From Saccharothrix longispora (lineage in GTDB: Bacteria > Actinomycetota > Actinomycetes > Mycobacteriales > Pseudonocardiaceae), in the NCBI RefSeq assembly GCF_030852425.1, contig NZ_NSDM01000002.1:554634-618633 (forward strand): a stretch of DNA of 64,000 nt. The letters run 5' to 3'. Positions 1-8,692 of the stretch are shown here, piece by piece. The notes below the pieces were generated by a model. It made no database searches and was not told the DNA's origin. It worked only from the letters and a program-made list of their open reading frames with translations. The number at the start of each line of letters is the position of its first letter. Position 1 is the stretch's first letter. A program made the position numbers and the translations under genes.

Positions 1-709
1 TGGGCAGCATCCGCAGCAGGGTGCGCCGCGGCGCCGCCCCCACCACGGTCAGGTCGAACAGGCCGTCGCTCGTCGAGGCGCCCGGGCACACCGGGATGCC
101 GCCGCCGTAACTGGTGGTGTTGCCGACCGCGACCAGCAGGGCGTCCAGCTCCACGACCCCGTCCTCGGTCTCCACGACCAGGTGCTCGGCGCGCAGCGCC
201 GCCAGCTCGGCCAGGATCGCCAGGTCGTAGCGGCGCGGACCGGCGGGCCAGCGCATCGCGTTCGCCCGCTCGTTGACCGCCGAGTCGAAGCCCGCGCACA
301 GCACGGTCGCGAACCACGGCCCGCCGCGCACCCGCCCCAGGTCCAGCGACCTGAGGGAACCGGCGCGCAGCGCGTCCACCACGTCGTCCGCGGACGCGGT
401 GCCGAGCGCGGTGGCCAGGTCGTTGCCGGTGCCCGCGGGCACCACGGCCAGCGCCGTCGACGTCCCCGCGCACGCCTGCACGGCCAGGTGCGCGCCGCCG
501 TCACCGCCGAGCACGACGAGCACGTCCGCCCCGTCCGCCACGGCCCGCCGCGCCGCCTCGGCCGTGCCCTCGGCGGAGGACGCCACGTGCAGGTCGAGGT
601 GGTCGACGGCGGTGCGCAGCCGGGCCGCGACGGTGCCCGCCACGCGCGCGGCCCGTCCTCTGCCCGAAGCCGGGCACACCAGCAGGGCCGCCCGCGTCGA
701 CGTCGTCAT
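1..709 (-). CDS. Diacylglycerol kinase-family lipid kinase (partial)
   Basis: The reading frame starts at an ATG (707-709) and stays open to the left edge, so the C-terminus is missing. Near the N-terminus the protein has the nucleotide-binding core LVVLGGDGGAHLAVQ followed by PAGTGNDLATAL; GGDG(G/T) and PxGTxND are signatures of the DagK/YegS/sphingosine kinase fold. The likely reaction is ATP-dependent phosphorylation of diacylglycerol or a related lipid at the membrane. The visible 236 codons are close to a full-length catalytic domain plus the start of the beta-sandwich domain. A second DagK-like domain is fused to a PAP2 phosphatase at 6322-7767. The family is well supported; the substrate is inferred. 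Confidence 0.85.
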   Translation of the reverse strand, partial: MTTSTRAALLVCPASGRGRAARVAGTVAARLRTAVDHLDLHVASSAEGTAEAARRAVADGADVLVVLGGDGGAHLAVQACAGTSTALAVVPAGTGNDLATALGTASADDVVDALRAGSLRSLDLGRVRGGPWFATVLCAGFDSAVNERANAMRWPAGPRRYDLAILAELAALRAEHLVVETEDGVVELDALLVAVGNTTSYGGGIPVCPGASTSDGLFDLTVVGAAPRRTLLRMLP

Positions 710-750
710 GGTCGGCAAGCGTACGGAGTGGTGATCGGCCGGCACACCCG

Positions 751-1749
751 TCAGGTGGCGTCGTCGTACCGGACCCGGTCGGGCTCCTTGACCGGGGTGG
801 TCGCGGTGGCGGTGGTCGCGGTCACCGGTGCGGGGTCCTCGATGGAGGACGGCGCGTAGTCGAACGGCGCCGCCTCGTCGTCCGACAGGTCGTCCAGGCC
901 CTCGGCCTTGCGCTTGCGCGCGGCCCGCTTGTCGTGGACGCGGGCGACCTGGATGGCCAGTTCGAACAGGATCGCCAGCGCGATGGCCAGCGCGACCATC
1001 GAGATCGGGTCCGTGCCCGGCGTCGCGACGGCGGCGAAGATGAACAGGGCGAACACGATCCCGCGCCGCCACTTGCTCAGCTTCTCGTAGGTCAGGATGC
1101 CGACCTGGTTGAGCATGATCACGACCAGCGGCAGCTCGAAGCTCACGCCGAAGATCAGCAGCAGCGTCAGCACGAAGTCGATGTACTCGCCGCCGGACAG
1201 CGCCGTGAGGAACTGGTTGTCGCCGAACCCGACCAGCACGGACAGGCCCTGCGGGACCACGTAGAACGCCAGTGCCGCGCCGGCCGCGAACAGCACCGAG
1301 GCGACGCCGACGAACGTGAGGGCGAAGCGCCGCTCCTTGGCGTACAGGCCCGGCGCGATGAAGCGCCAGACCTGGTAGAGCCACAGGGGCGCGGTGAGGG
1401 CCATGCCCGCCGCCGCGCCGACCTTCAACTGGATCATGAAGGCCTCGAACGGCTTGGTCTGGAGCAGCTGGCACTTGCCGTCCTGGCTGAACCGGTCCGC
1501 GGCCGGGATGGCGCAGTACGGCGCGGTGACGATCTCGCCGAGGCTGTGCCAGCCGAAGAGGTGCCAGCCCCACCAGAAGAAACCGAAGATCGCGCCGATC
1601 GCGATGAACAGCAGCCCCAGGCCCAGCCGGTGCCGGAGGTCGTAGAGGTGGTCCTTCAACGACATGGTGCCGTCGGGGTTGCCCCGACGGCTGTGCAGCT
1701 TGCGGCGTTCCCGGCGCTGGGCCCACCACCGGACCGGACTTGCCCCCAC
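751..1749 (-). CDS. tatC: Sec-independent protein translocase TatC
   Basis: TatC is the multispanning receptor of the twin-arginine translocase, which binds RR signal peptides and exports folded proteins across the cytoplasmic membrane. The N-terminal motif NPDGTMSLKDHLYDLRHRL is the conserved cytosolic TatC start. Six membrane segments follow, with the family-typical FxxF/P-rich loop GLYAKERRFALTFVG. The 332-residue length is at the long end because of an acidic, poorly conserved C-terminal tail rich in D, E, A and P. A GTG start is used at 1749. It lies 39 bp downstream of tatA on the same strand, the usual actinobacterial tatA-tatC order. Confidence 0.95.
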   Translation of the reverse strand: MGASPVRWWAQRRERRKLHSRRGNPDGTMSLKDHLYDLRHRLGLGLLFIAIGAIFGFFWWGWHLFGWHSLGEIVTAPYCAIPAADRFSQDGKCQLLQTKPFEAFMIQLKVGAAAGMALTAPLWLYQVWRFIAPGLYAKERRFALTFVGVASVLFAAGAALAFYVVPQGLSVLVGFGDNQFLTALSGGEYIDFVLTLLLIFGVSFELPLVVIMLNQVGILTYEKLSKWRRGIVFALFIFAAVATPGTDPISMVALAIALAILFELAIQVARVHDKRAARKRKAEGLDDLSDDEAAPFDYAPSSIEDPAPVTATTATATTPVKEPDRVRYDDAT

Positions 1750-1788
1750 CGTGCGGACCGTCCTTCGGCTAGTCGGTGTTGCTCGTGG

Positions 1789-2118
1789 CTAGTTCTGCTT
1801 GTTCTGCGAGGTCTGCTCGATGGGCGGCGCCACCTGCGGCTGCGGCTGCACGGGCGGCTGGACCACCTGCGGCTGCGGCTGCACGGGCTGCTGGACGACC
1901 GGCTGGGCCGGCGGCAGCTGCTGCTGGACCGGGGCGACGGGCGGCGGCACGTCCTGCTTCGACTGGTCGTCGTCGTCCCGCAGGCCCTTGGTCTCGGCCT
2001 TCAGGATCTTGGCCGAGCGGCCGAGCGAGCGCGCCATGTCGGGCAGCTTCTTCGCCCCGAACAGCAAGATGATCACCACGGCGATGATGATCAGCTCAGT
2101 AGCTCCGAGGTTACCCAC
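1789..2118 (-). CDS. tatA: Sec-independent protein translocase TatA
   Basis: This is the pore-forming Tat subunit. One N-terminal transmembrane helix ([18 protein letters not shown]) is followed by the conserved [16 protein letters not shown] hinge and amphipathic helix. The remaining half is a low-complexity tail rich in proline, glutamine and valine, built from repeated [16 protein letters not shown] units, as is common in actinobacterial TatA. The GTG start at 2116-2118 overlaps the last 8 bases of the upstream 88-residue membrane protein, suggesting translational coupling. Confidence 0.93.
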   Translation of the reverse strand: MGNLGATELIIIAVVIILLFGAKKLPDMARSLGRSAKILKAETKGLRDDDDQSKQDVPPPVAPVQQQLPPAQPVVQQPVQPQPQVVQPPVQPQPQVAPPIEQTSQNKQN

Positions 2119-2377
2119 GGTGATCCTCCTGTCTCCCCCGGTCCACCGATGGTACGCGGGGCTCGCCCTGCCGGGCCCGTTCCGGACGCCGTTCGGCGAC
2201 GGCCACCCCGAGCGCGGCCAGACGCGCTCGCAGCAGTCCGGCGCCGTCGCCGACCCTGTCTCCCACCAGAGTGCTTGCCGCGCGGAAGCGGCGCAACGAT
2301 CCGATGACTCGGAATCCGACCACGACGAGGACGATCACCCCGAACGCGACCAGGAGCAGGGTCGGCAAGTACGGCAC
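2111..2377 (-). CDS. Small single-span membrane protein upstream of tatA
   Basis: An 88-residue protein with one hydrophobic N-terminal helix ([21 protein letters not shown]) followed by a basic, arginine-rich cytosolic tail. I do not recognise a characterised family. Its stop overlaps the tatA start by 8 bases, and it sits between pafC and tatA on the same strand, so it is likely co-transcribed with both. A role with the Tat machinery is only a guess from position. Confidence 0.6.
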   Translation of the reverse strand: MPYLPTLLLVAFGVIVLVVVGFRVIGSLRRFRAASTLVGDRVGDGAGLLRARLAALGVAVAERRPERARQGEPRVPSVDRGRQEDHRG

Positions 2378-2395
2378 GGCACCACCGTATCGGGC

Positions 2396-3367
2396 CTAGG
2401 TTGCCGGGAGGTGATCCGCCCGGCGCAACGCCGCCTCCGCCTGCCGGGCGACCTCGGCCACCAGGTCGGGCGGTTGCTCGACGTGGACCTCGCCCCCCAT
2501 GCCGAGCAGCAGCCGCACCATCCAGGCGGTGTCGGCGTACCTCATGAGCACGCGCGCCCGGCCGTCCGGCAGTTCGACCAGGCCGTCGGTCGGGTAGTAC
2601 TCGGCGACCCACCGGGCGTCCGGTTCGAGCACGAGCACGGCCGTCTGCTGGGACGGGTCGGGCTGGAACAACCCCTCCGAGGTGTCCGTGGGCGTGGCGT
2701 GCGGCGGCGGGCTCGCGGGCTCGTCGAGCACGTCCACCGCGTCGATCCGGTCGAGCCGGAACAGCCGCACGCCGTCGGCGGCGCGGCACCACGCCTCCAG
2801 GTAGCTGCGGCCCTCGACCAGCAGCAGGCGCATCGGGTCGACCACGCGGTCGGTGATCTCGTCCCGTGACGGCGTGTAGTAGCGCATGCGCAGGGCGCGC
2901 CTGCGCCGCACGCCGTCGGACACCGCGTCGCGCACGCGCGCCGTCTGCGGCCCCTCGCGCACGGCCAGGCCGACGGCGACGCCCGCGGGCCGCGCCTGGC
3001 CGACCGCCGCCTCGATCTTGGCCACGGCCCGCTGCACGGCCGCCTGGTCCGCCACGCCCGGCGTCTCGGCCAGCGCGCGCAGCGCGACCAGCAGCGACGT
3101 GGCCTCGGCGGCGGTCAGCCGCAGCGGTCGGCTCATGCCCGCGTCGAAGGTGACGGTGACCGTCTCGCCCTCGAAGGACAGGTCGATCAGGTCACCGGGC
3201 CCGTAGCCGGGCAGGCCGCACATCCACAGCAGTTCGAGGTCCTTGCGGATCTGCTTGGGCGTGACCTCGAAGTCCTCGGCGACCTCGTCGATCGGGATGC
3301 CGGGCCGGGCCAGCAGGTACGGCACGAGGGCCAGCAGGCGGGGCAGCCGGTCGGTGGCGCCGCTCAC
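2396..3367 (-). CDS. pafC: WYL-domain transcriptional regulator PafC
   Basis: PafC works as a heterodimer with PafB to activate the LexA/RecA-independent DNA-damage regulon known from Mycobacterium. The 323-residue protein starts at GTG 3365-3367, overlapping the pafB stop by 4 bases (GTGA), which fits equimolar, coupled translation. An N-terminal winged HTH (VAEDFEVTPKQIRKDLELLW) is followed by a WYL domain: the region RSYLEAWCRAADGVRLFRL replaces the strict W-Y-L with Y-L-E-A-W, as in PafC homologues. A WCX C-terminal extension ends ALRRADHLP. It lies in the conserved pafA-pafB-pafC-tatA-tatC order. Confidence 0.92.
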   Translation of the reverse strand: MSGATDRLPRLLALVPYLLARPGIPIDEVAEDFEVTPKQIRKDLELLWMCGLPGYGPGDLIDLSFEGETVTVTFDAGMSRPLRLTAAEATSLLVALRALAETPGVADQAAVQRAVAKIEAAVGQARPAGVAVGLAVREGPQTARVRDAVSDGVRRRRALRMRYYTPSRDEITDRVVDPMRLLLVEGRSYLEAWCRAADGVRLFRLDRIDAVDVLDEPASPPPHATPTDTSEGLFQPDPSQQTAVLVLEPDARWVAEYYPTDGLVELPDGRARVLMRYADTAWMVRLLLGMGGEVHVEQPPDLVAEVARQAEAALRRADHLPAT

Positions 3368-4353
3368 GCGCGCACCCCCGCACCGCGCAGCGCGCCGACG
3401 AGCTTCTCGCGGACCGTCTTGGCCAGCACCTCGGGTTCGAGCACGACCACGTCGGAGCCGAACCCGGCGATCCAGGTGGCGGCCGAGTCGGGGAAGCGCA
3501 GGTTGACCTCCAGCAGGTCGCCGGGCTCGCCGTCGAACTCCCGGCCGCCGACGACGCGGGCGCGGCGGCGCAGGCCCTGCGCCCGGTCCCGCGCGACCCA
3601 CAGCGTGGCGGTGGCGACGGGCTGGTCGGACGCGGGCCGGTTGTTGCGGGCGACGAACGACAGCAGGTCGACGTCGTCCGGCCGCTGCACGGCGCCGGGC
3701 TTGCCGGGCGAGCGGACGTCGCCGACGATCCGCGACAGCCGGAAGCAGCGGGGTGCGCCCCGGTCGCGGTCGTGGCCGACGAGGTACCAGCGCCCGCGCC
3801 AGGCGACCACGCCCCACGGCTCGACCACGCGGGTGCGGACCTCGACGGGCGCCGGGCGGCGGTAGTCGAACTCCACGACGCGCCCCTCCTGCACCGCGGC
3901 GAGCAGCGGCGGGAACGCGGGTTCGCTGGTGCGCACCTTCGGTTCGACCGGCACGTGCACGTCCTGGTCGACGTCGACGCCGGCCGCGCGGAGCTTGATC
4001 AGGGCGCCGTGGGCGGCACCGGTGAACTGCGGCGAGTCCCACAGCCGGGCGGCCAGCGCCACGGCGGCGGCCTCGTCCGGTTCCAGGTCGATGTCGCCGA
4101 GTTCGTAGTCGCGACGGGCGATGCGGTACCCGTCGATCGCGTCGAAGCCCGCGCTGCGCCCGGTCTCCAGCGGCACGCCGAGGTCGCGCAGTTCGGTCTT
4201 GTCGCGTTCGAACATGCGGAAGAACGCCTCGTCCGTCGGGGCGTCGGAATAACCCGGGACGATGGCGCGGATGCGCTCGGCGGTCAGGTACTGGCGGGTC
4301 GAGAGCAGGCACAGCACCAGGTTGACGAGCCGTTCGGCACGTGCGATGGCCAC
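3364..4353 (-). CDS. pafB: WYL-domain transcriptional regulator PafB
   Basis: This is the partner of PafC in the DNA-damage response. The 329-residue protein begins with an HTH segment (LVNLVLCLLSTRQYLTAERI) and has a canonical WYL core with the sequence WGVVAWRGRWYLVGHDRDRG in the middle. A -10-like TAGGGT (minus strand, 4365-4360) lies exactly 6 nt before the GTG start with no room for a Shine-Dalgarno site, so a leaderless transcript is likely. The gene is separated from pafA by a decayed gene at 4500-4843 rather than following it directly. Confidence 0.93.
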   Translation of the reverse strand: MAIARAERLVNLVLCLLSTRQYLTAERIRAIVPGYSDAPTDEAFFRMFERDKTELRDLGVPLETGRSAGFDAIDGYRIARRDYELGDIDLEPDEAAAVALAARLWDSPQFTGAAHGALIKLRAAGVDVDQDVHVPVEPKVRTSEPAFPPLLAAVQEGRVVEFDYRRPAPVEVRTRVVEPWGVVAWRGRWYLVGHDRDRGAPRCFRLSRIVGDVRSPGKPGAVQRPDDVDLLSFVARNNRPASDQPVATATLWVARDRAQGLRRRARVVGGREFDGEPGDLLEVNLRFPDSAATWIAGFGSDVVVLEPEVLAKTVREKLVGALRGAGVRA

Positions 4354-4474
4354 CTCAGAACCCTAACCCCGTCCGGGCGCCCGGTGACGCCCATCCCCTG
4401 GTCGGGATCGGGTGAACGGTCCGTTCACCCGGGTTCCGGCCCCCGGCCTGCGCCGATGCCGCCCGGCGCGGGCC

Positions 4475-4511
4475 GGGGGCCGGCGGACGGGGGCCGGCGG
4501 ACGGGGGCCGG
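4475..4511. repeat. 14-bp GC-rich tandem repeat
   Basis: The unit GGGGGCCGGCGGAC occurs at 4475-4488 and 4489-4502, with a third partial copy to 4511. It lies at the 3' border of the decayed gene at 4500-4843 and just downstream of pafB on the other side. Slippage at such a repeat may have helped the local decay. Confidence 0.8.
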
Positions 4512-4843
4512 TGCGGCTCGGCACCGGTCCAGCACACGCCCGCGCAGTCCACGGTGTCGAAGCTGCCCCGTCGAACCCCACCCGGGTGCGCCCGCCGTCC
4601 CGGCTGAGATCGCTGCCGGTCGGCCCCGCGGCGACCACCGACGCCCCGTGCCACGCCGCGCCCGGCCGGTGGCCGACCGGCGAGGACCCCGGCGCGCGCC
4701 ACGTCCGGCCGCCGTCGGAGGCGGGCGCCGGGTTCGCCACCGCCCCGCCGGGCGCCGGGTGGCGTCGTGGCCGGACGCCACCGCGCCGGCGGGACCACCA
4801 GCGGGGACGCCACCGCGGCCACGACGAGGAGAAGGCTCACCAC
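4500..4843 (-). pseudogene. Remnant of a secreted beta-propeller/BNR-type protein (oxidoreductase-annotated family)
   Basis: From GTG 4843 one frame gives a signal-peptide-like start (VSLLLVVAAVASPLVVPP). The next coding-like stretch is in a second frame, reading DGGRTWRAPGSSPVGHRPGA and then GPTGSDLSRDGGRTR. The tail returns to the first frame as GSFDTVDCAGVCWTGAE. In order these match the start and the last quarter of the actinobacterial secreted BNR/YCF48-like propeller proteins often annotated as oxidoreductase, whose repeats carry DGGRTW. The propeller middle, about 200 residues, is absent. I infer an internally deleted, twice frameshifted pseudogene. The family assignment is from memory of the motif pattern. 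Confidence 0.55.
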
Positions 4844-4883
4844 GAGGTGCGAGCCCCGTGGAGAGCCTTCCCCGGCGACACCG

Positions 4884-6242
4884 CTAGAGGGACGAGATCA
4901 GCCGCTCCACGCGCTCGTCCACGGCGCGGAACGGGTCCTTGCACAGCACGGTGCGCTGCGCCTGGTCGTTGAGCTTGAGGTGCACCCAGTCGACGGTGAA
5001 GTCGCGGCCCGCGGCCTGGGCGGCGGCGATGAAGTCGCCGCGCAGCTTGGCCCGCGTCGTCTGCGGCGGGGTGTCCTTGGCGGCCTCGATCTCGCCGTCG
5101 TCGGTCACCCGGTCGACCTGGCCCTTGCGCTGGAGCAGGTCGAAGATGCCCCGACCGCGCCGGATGTCGTGGTAGGCGAGGTCGAGCTGGGCGATGCGCG
5201 GGTTGGACAGGTCCATGTCGTGCTTGGCCTGGTAGCGCTGCATGAGCCGGTACTTGATGGCCCAGTCGATCTCCCGGTCGATCTTGGACAGGTCCTCGGC
5301 CTCGATCGCGTCGAGCGTGCGGCCCCACAGCTCCAGGACGCGCTCGGCCATCGGGTCGGGCGCGCGCTTGGCCACGTGCTCCACGGCGCGCTCGTAGTAC
5401 TCGCGCTGGATGTCCAGCGCGGAGGCCTCCTTGCCGCCCGCCAGGCGCACGGTCCGGCGGCCGGTCAGGTCGTGGCTGATCTCGCGGATCGCCCGGATCG
5501 GGTTGTCCAGGCTGAAGTCGCGGAACTGCACACCCTGCTCGATCATCTCCAGCACGAGGTTCGCGCTGCCCACCTTGAGCAGGGTCGTCACCTCGGACAT
5601 GTTCGAGTCGCCGACGATGACGTGGAGCCTGCGGTAGCGCTCGGCGTCGGCGTGGGGCTCGTCGCGGGTGTTGATGATGGGGCGCGATCGGGTGGTGGCG
5701 CTGGACACGCCCTCCCAGATGTGCTCGGCCCGCTGCGACAGGCAGTAGACCGCTCCGCGCGGCGTCTGGAGCACCTTGCCCGCGCCGCAGATGAGCTGCC
5801 TGGTCACCAGGAACGGCAGCAGGACGTCGGCGATGCGGGAGAACTCCCCCGCCCGCGCGACCAGGTAGTTCTCGTGGCAACCGTAGGAGTTGCCCGCGGA
5901 GTCCGTGTTGTTCTTGAACAGGAAGATGTCCCCGCCGATGCCCTCGTCGGCGAGCCTGCGCTCGGCGTCGACGAGCAGGTCTTCGAGGATGCGCTCGCCG
6001 GCCTTGTCGTGCGTGACGAGCTGCGCGAGGTCGTCGCATTCCGCGGTCGCGTACTCGGGGTGCGACCCGACGTCGAGGTAGAGCCGAGAGCCGTTGCGCA
6101 GGAAGACGTTCGACGAGCGTCCCCACGAGACGACCCGGCGGAACAGATAACGCGCGACCTCATCCGGGGACAGCCTGCGCTGCCCGTGGAAGGTGCAGGT
6201 CACCCCGAACTCAGTCTCAATGCCGAAGATCCGCCGCTGCAT
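4884..6242 (-). CDS. pafA: Pup--protein ligase PafA
   Basis: PafA joins the C-terminal glutamate of Pup to substrate lysines, marking proteins for the proteasome. The 452-residue length is typical. The N-terminal [10 protein letters not shown] holds the metal/ATP-binding glutamates, and [16 protein letters not shown] holds the catalytic aspartate of the glutamine-synthetase-like fold. [19 protein letters not shown] is another invariant ligase/Dop block. The C-terminus RVERLISSL matches the family. It is divergent from the PAP2-kinase gene. In mycobacteria prcBA and pafA are also near neighbours; here about 6.6 kb of glycerol and lipid genes separate them. Confidence 0.97.
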   Translation of the reverse strand: MQRRIFGIETEFGVTCTFHGQRRLSPDEVARYLFRRVVSWGRSSNVFLRNGSRLYLDVGSHPEYATAECDDLAQLVTHDKAGERILEDLLVDAERRLADEGIGGDIFLFKNNTDSAGNSYGCHENYLVARAGEFSRIADVLLPFLVTRQLICGAGKVLQTPRGAVYCLSQRAEHIWEGVSSATTRSRPIINTRDEPHADAERYRRLHVIVGDSNMSEVTTLLKVGSANLVLEMIEQGVQFRDFSLDNPIRAIREISHDLTGRRTVRLAGGKEASALDIQREYYERAVEHVAKRAPDPMAERVLELWGRTLDAIEAEDLSKIDREIDWAIKYRLMQRYQAKHDMDLSNPRIAQLDLAYHDIRRGRGIFDLLQRKGQVDRVTDDGEIEAAKDTPPQTTRAKLRGDFIAAAQAAGRDFTVDWVHLKLNDQAQRTVLCKDPFRAVDERVERLISSL

Positions 6243-6321
6243 CCCTCAACAGTAGGCGCATTCGGCACTTTCCTCAGTGATCCAATCGGGCGTCGCGTCG
6301 TTTCGCCGATAACGTTCTCGT

Positions 6322-7767
6322 GTGCTCCGACGTGTGAACAGCCTGGACCAGGCACTGATGCGACGTTCCGGCGCACTGCGCGCCGCGCCCGCGGACGGTG
6401 GTCTCAAACTCCTGTCGCGGGCCGCGAACCACAGTGCGCTGTGGCTCGTGCTGGCCGGCGCGCTGGCCGCCCGCAAGGGCGTGACCAGGCGCGCGGCGCT
6501 GCGCGGGGTGGTGTCGATCGCCGGGGCGAGCTTCAGCGCGAGCCTCGTGGCCAAGCGCCTGTTCCCGCGCCGCAGACCCGCCGCGGAGCTGGTGCGCGAG
6601 GACCGGCGGCTGGCCCGGCGGCCCACGTCGTCGTCGTTCCCGTCCGGTCACGCGGCGTCCGCCGCGGCGTTCACCACGGCCGTGGCGATGGAGTCGCCGG
6701 GGCTCGCGGCGGCGGTCGCGCCGCTCGCGGCGGCGGTGGCGTACTCGCGGGTGCACACGGGCGTGCACTGGCCCTCGGACGTGGCCGCGGGCGCCGCCAT
6801 CGGCGCGGGCGCGGCCCTGCTCACCCAGCGCTGGTGGCCCCGGCACCGGACGGACGCGGCCACGGCCCGCGGCCACGCCGCCTTGGAGCCGCTGGTCGAC
6901 GGCGAGGGGCTGGTCGTGGTGGTCAACCCGGGCGCGGGCGTGGGCGCCGGGCTGGGCGGGGCCGATCCGACCGACGCCATCGCGGCGGAGTGGCCGAAGG
7001 CGACCGTGGTCGGCATCGAGGACCTGGGCACGGTGATCGCCGACCACGCGCCGCGCGCCCTGGGCGTCGCGGGCGGTGACGGCTCGGTGGCCGCCGTCGC
7101 GTCGCTGGCCGCGGCCAACCGGCTGCCGCTCGTGCTGATCCCGGCGGGGACGCTGAACCACTTCGCGCGCGACGTCGGCGTGGCGGGGCTGGACGACACG
7201 GCGCGCGCGGTCGCGGACGGCTCGGGCGTGCTGGTGGACCTGGCCGCCGTGACCGTCGACGGCGAGGGGCCGCGCTGGTTCGTCAACACGGCGAGCCTCG
7301 GCGGCTACCCCGACATGGTGCGGCTGCGCGAGCAGCTCCAGGACCGGTGGGGCAAGTGGCCGGCCGCCGCGATCGCCATGTTCCGGGTGCTGCGCACGTC
7401 GCAGCCCCTGCCGGTGGAGATCAACGGCGAGCGGCACCTGATCTGGATGCTGTTCGTCGGCAACGGCCCGTACCGGCCGAAGGGCTTCGCGCCGACGATG
7501 CGCCCCGCGCTGGACGCCGGCCTGATGGACGTGCGCTACATCCGCGCCGACCGCCGCTGGTCGCGCACCCGCTTCTTCGCCGGCGCCCTCCTCGGGTCGC
7601 TGCACCGCAGCCGCACGTACCGGCACCAGGAGACCCGCTGGCTCGACGTGAAGGTGCTGCGCGGCTCGGTGGCCATCGCGACGGACGGCGAGGTCGGCCC
7701 GACCGGCTCGACCTTCGAGTTCCGCACCCGACCGGCCGCGCTGGGCATCTACCGCACCCAGGACTGA
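6322..7767 (+). CDS. PAP2 phosphatase-diacylglycerol kinase fusion protein
   Basis: Two enzymes are fused in 481 residues. Residues about 70-175 form a PAP2 acid phosphatase with KRLFPRRRP, SSSFPSGHAASAAAF and SRVHTGVHWPSDVAAG, which are the three PAP2 signature blocks with catalytic histidines. From about residue 195 a DagK-type kinase follows with VVVNPGAG, AGGDGSVAAVASLA and PAGTLNHFARDVGV. The protein could interconvert phosphatidate-like and diacylglycerol-like lipids. A -10-like TAACGT (6310-6315) ends 6 nt before the GTG start, so a leaderless mRNA is likely. The gene immediately precedes the glycerol regulon, which may be meaningful since both concern glycerolipid precursors. Confidence 0.9.
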   Translation: MLRRVNSLDQALMRRSGALRAAPADGGLKLLSRAANHSALWLVLAGALAARKGVTRRAALRGVVSIAGASFSASLVAKRLFPRRRPAAELVREDRRLARRPTSSSFPSGHAASAAAFTTAVAMESPGLAAAVAPLAAAVAYSRVHTGVHWPSDVAAGAAIGAGAALLTQRWWPRHRTDAATARGHAALEPLVDGEGLVVVVNPGAGVGAGLGGADPTDAIAAEWPKATVVGIEDLGTVIADHAPRALGVAGGDGSVAAVASLAAANRLPLVLIPAGTLNHFARDVGVAGLDDTARAVADGSGVLVDLAAVTVDGEGPRWFVNTASLGGYPDMVRLREQLQDRWGKWPAAAIAMFRVLRTSQPLPVEINGERHLIWMLFVGNGPYRPKGFAPTMRPALDAGLMDVRYIRADRRWSRTRFFAGALLGSLHRSRTYRHQETRWLDVKVLRGSVAIATDGEVGPTGSTFEFRTRPAALGIYRTQD

Positions 7768-7782
7768 CTGCGCCGACAGCGT

Positions 7783-7801
7783 CGTTCGACATGGTCGAAC
7801 G
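7783..7801. promoter_or_regulatory. Putative IclR-type operator, site 1
   Basis: A perfect inverted repeat CGTTCGAC-ATG-GTCGAACG (8+3+8) sits in the iclR promoter. A -10-like TAGCCT at 7811-7816 follows, 6 nt before the GTG start, so a bound dimer would overlap the -35 region and give autorepression. Site 2 upstream of glpF (8636-8654) matches at 17 of 19 positions. Confidence 0.8.
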
Positions 7802-7822
7802 TTCGTGCGGTAGCCTGACCTC

Positions 7823-8584
7823 GTGCCCGGACCGATCCAGTCCATCGAACGGGCAGCCGCGGTGTTGCGGCTGCTGGCCAGCGGCGCGCGCCGGATGGGG
7901 GTCGCCGAACTCGCCCGGGCCCTGGAGCTGCCCAAACCCACCGTGCACGGCATCCTGCGGACGTTGCAGCTGGTCGGGTTCGTCGAGCAGTCGCCGGACA
8001 CCGGCAAGTACCAGCTCGGCCCGGCGCTGTTCCACATCGGCAGCAGCTACCTCGACGGCAACGAGCTGCGCACCAGGGCGCTGAACTGGTCGGACTCGCT
8101 GGCCGCGCGCAGCATGGAGTCGGTGCGCATCGGCACGCTGCACGAGAACCAGGTGCTGGTCGTGCACCACGTGTTCCGCCCGGACAACTCCCGCCAGGTG
8201 ATGGAGGTCGGCGCCCTGCTGCCGGCCCACGCGTGCGCGCTGGGCAAGGTGCTGCTCGCCGACGACCCGGTCGGCCGGTCCGACGACGAGCCGCTGAAGG
8301 GGTACACCACCTGCACGATCACCGACCCGGACGTGCTCGGCGAGGCGTTGGACCAGGTCCGGGAGCGCGGCTGGGCGGCGGACGTCGAGGAGCTGGTCGA
8401 GGGCGAGGTGTCGCTCGCGGCGCCGATCCGGGACCGGCGGGCGGTGACGGTCGGCGCGGTGGGGATCTCCGGGCCGGTCGAGCGGCTGTGCGACGGTGAC
8501 AAGCAGCCCCGCACCGAGCTGGTGTCCTACGTCCGCGAGGCCGCGAGGTCCATCTCGCGCGAACTCGGCGCCATCCCCTGGTAA
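7823..8584 (+). CDS. IclR-family regulator of the glycerol genes (GylR-like)
   Basis: The 253-residue protein has an N-terminal winged helix (MGVAELARALELPKPTVHGI, then LRTLQLVGFVEQ) and a C-terminal IclR effector domain containing LLPAHACALGKVLLA and the SLAAPIRDRRAVTVGAVGISG block. Size and layout are typical. It heads the glpF-glpK-glpD cluster on the same strand, and near-identical 19-bp palindromes lie in its own promoter and in the glpF promoter. It is therefore most likely the glycerol-responsive repressor, equivalent to Streptomyces GylR. Translation probably starts at a leaderless GTG, 6 nt after TAGCCT. Confidence 0.9.
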   Translation: MPGPIQSIERAAAVLRLLASGARRMGVAELARALELPKPTVHGILRTLQLVGFVEQSPDTGKYQLGPALFHIGSSYLDGNELRTRALNWSDSLAARSMESVRIGTLHENQVLVVHHVFRPDNSRQVMEVGALLPAHACALGKVLLADDPVGRSDDEPLKGYTTCTITDPDVLGEALDQVRERGWAADVEELVEGEVSLAAPIRDRRAVTVGAVGISGPVERLCDGDKQPRTELVSYVREAARSISRELGAIPW

Positions 8585-8596
8585 GAGCCCGGAGGG

Positions 8597-8625
8597 TTGA
8601 CATCTCGTGAGACCGGGCACAGGAT
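8597..8625 (+). promoter_or_regulatory. Probable sigma-70 promoter of glpFKD
   Basis: A consensus -35 TTGACA (8597-8602) and a -10-like CAGGAT (8620-8625) are separated by 17 nt. The expected start near 8632 lies just before the 19-bp palindrome at 8636-8654, a classic repressor placement. Confidence 0.7.
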
Positions 8626-8635
8626 GCGCTCGAAC

Positions 8636-8654
8636 CGTACGACATTGTCGAACG
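8636..8654. promoter_or_regulatory. Putative IclR-type operator, site 2
   Basis: CGTACGAC-ATT-GTCGAACG is an 8+3+8 inverted repeat with one mismatched pair and 17/19 identity to the site at 7783-7801. It overlaps the predicted transcription start of glpF. Confidence 0.8.
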
Positions 8655-8692
8655 GCATTCAGAACGGCATCGGAGCCGGAGAGGGTGCGCGG

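Noticed and set aside
1799..1960. Repeat-like CAGCCGCAG stretches in tatA
   Set aside because: They encode the low-complexity P/Q/V tail usual for actinobacterial TatA and show no other structure.
4767..7079. Long plus-strand open frame across pafA
   Set aside because: Antisense to pafA, which has complete family motifs; the translation runs out of frame into the PAP2 fusion and is not coherent.
8597..8692. Upstream extension of glpF to a start at 8597
   Set aside because: The added stretch overlaps the promoter hexamers and operator and has no similarity to a channel N-terminus; ATG 8693 has a good ribosome site.
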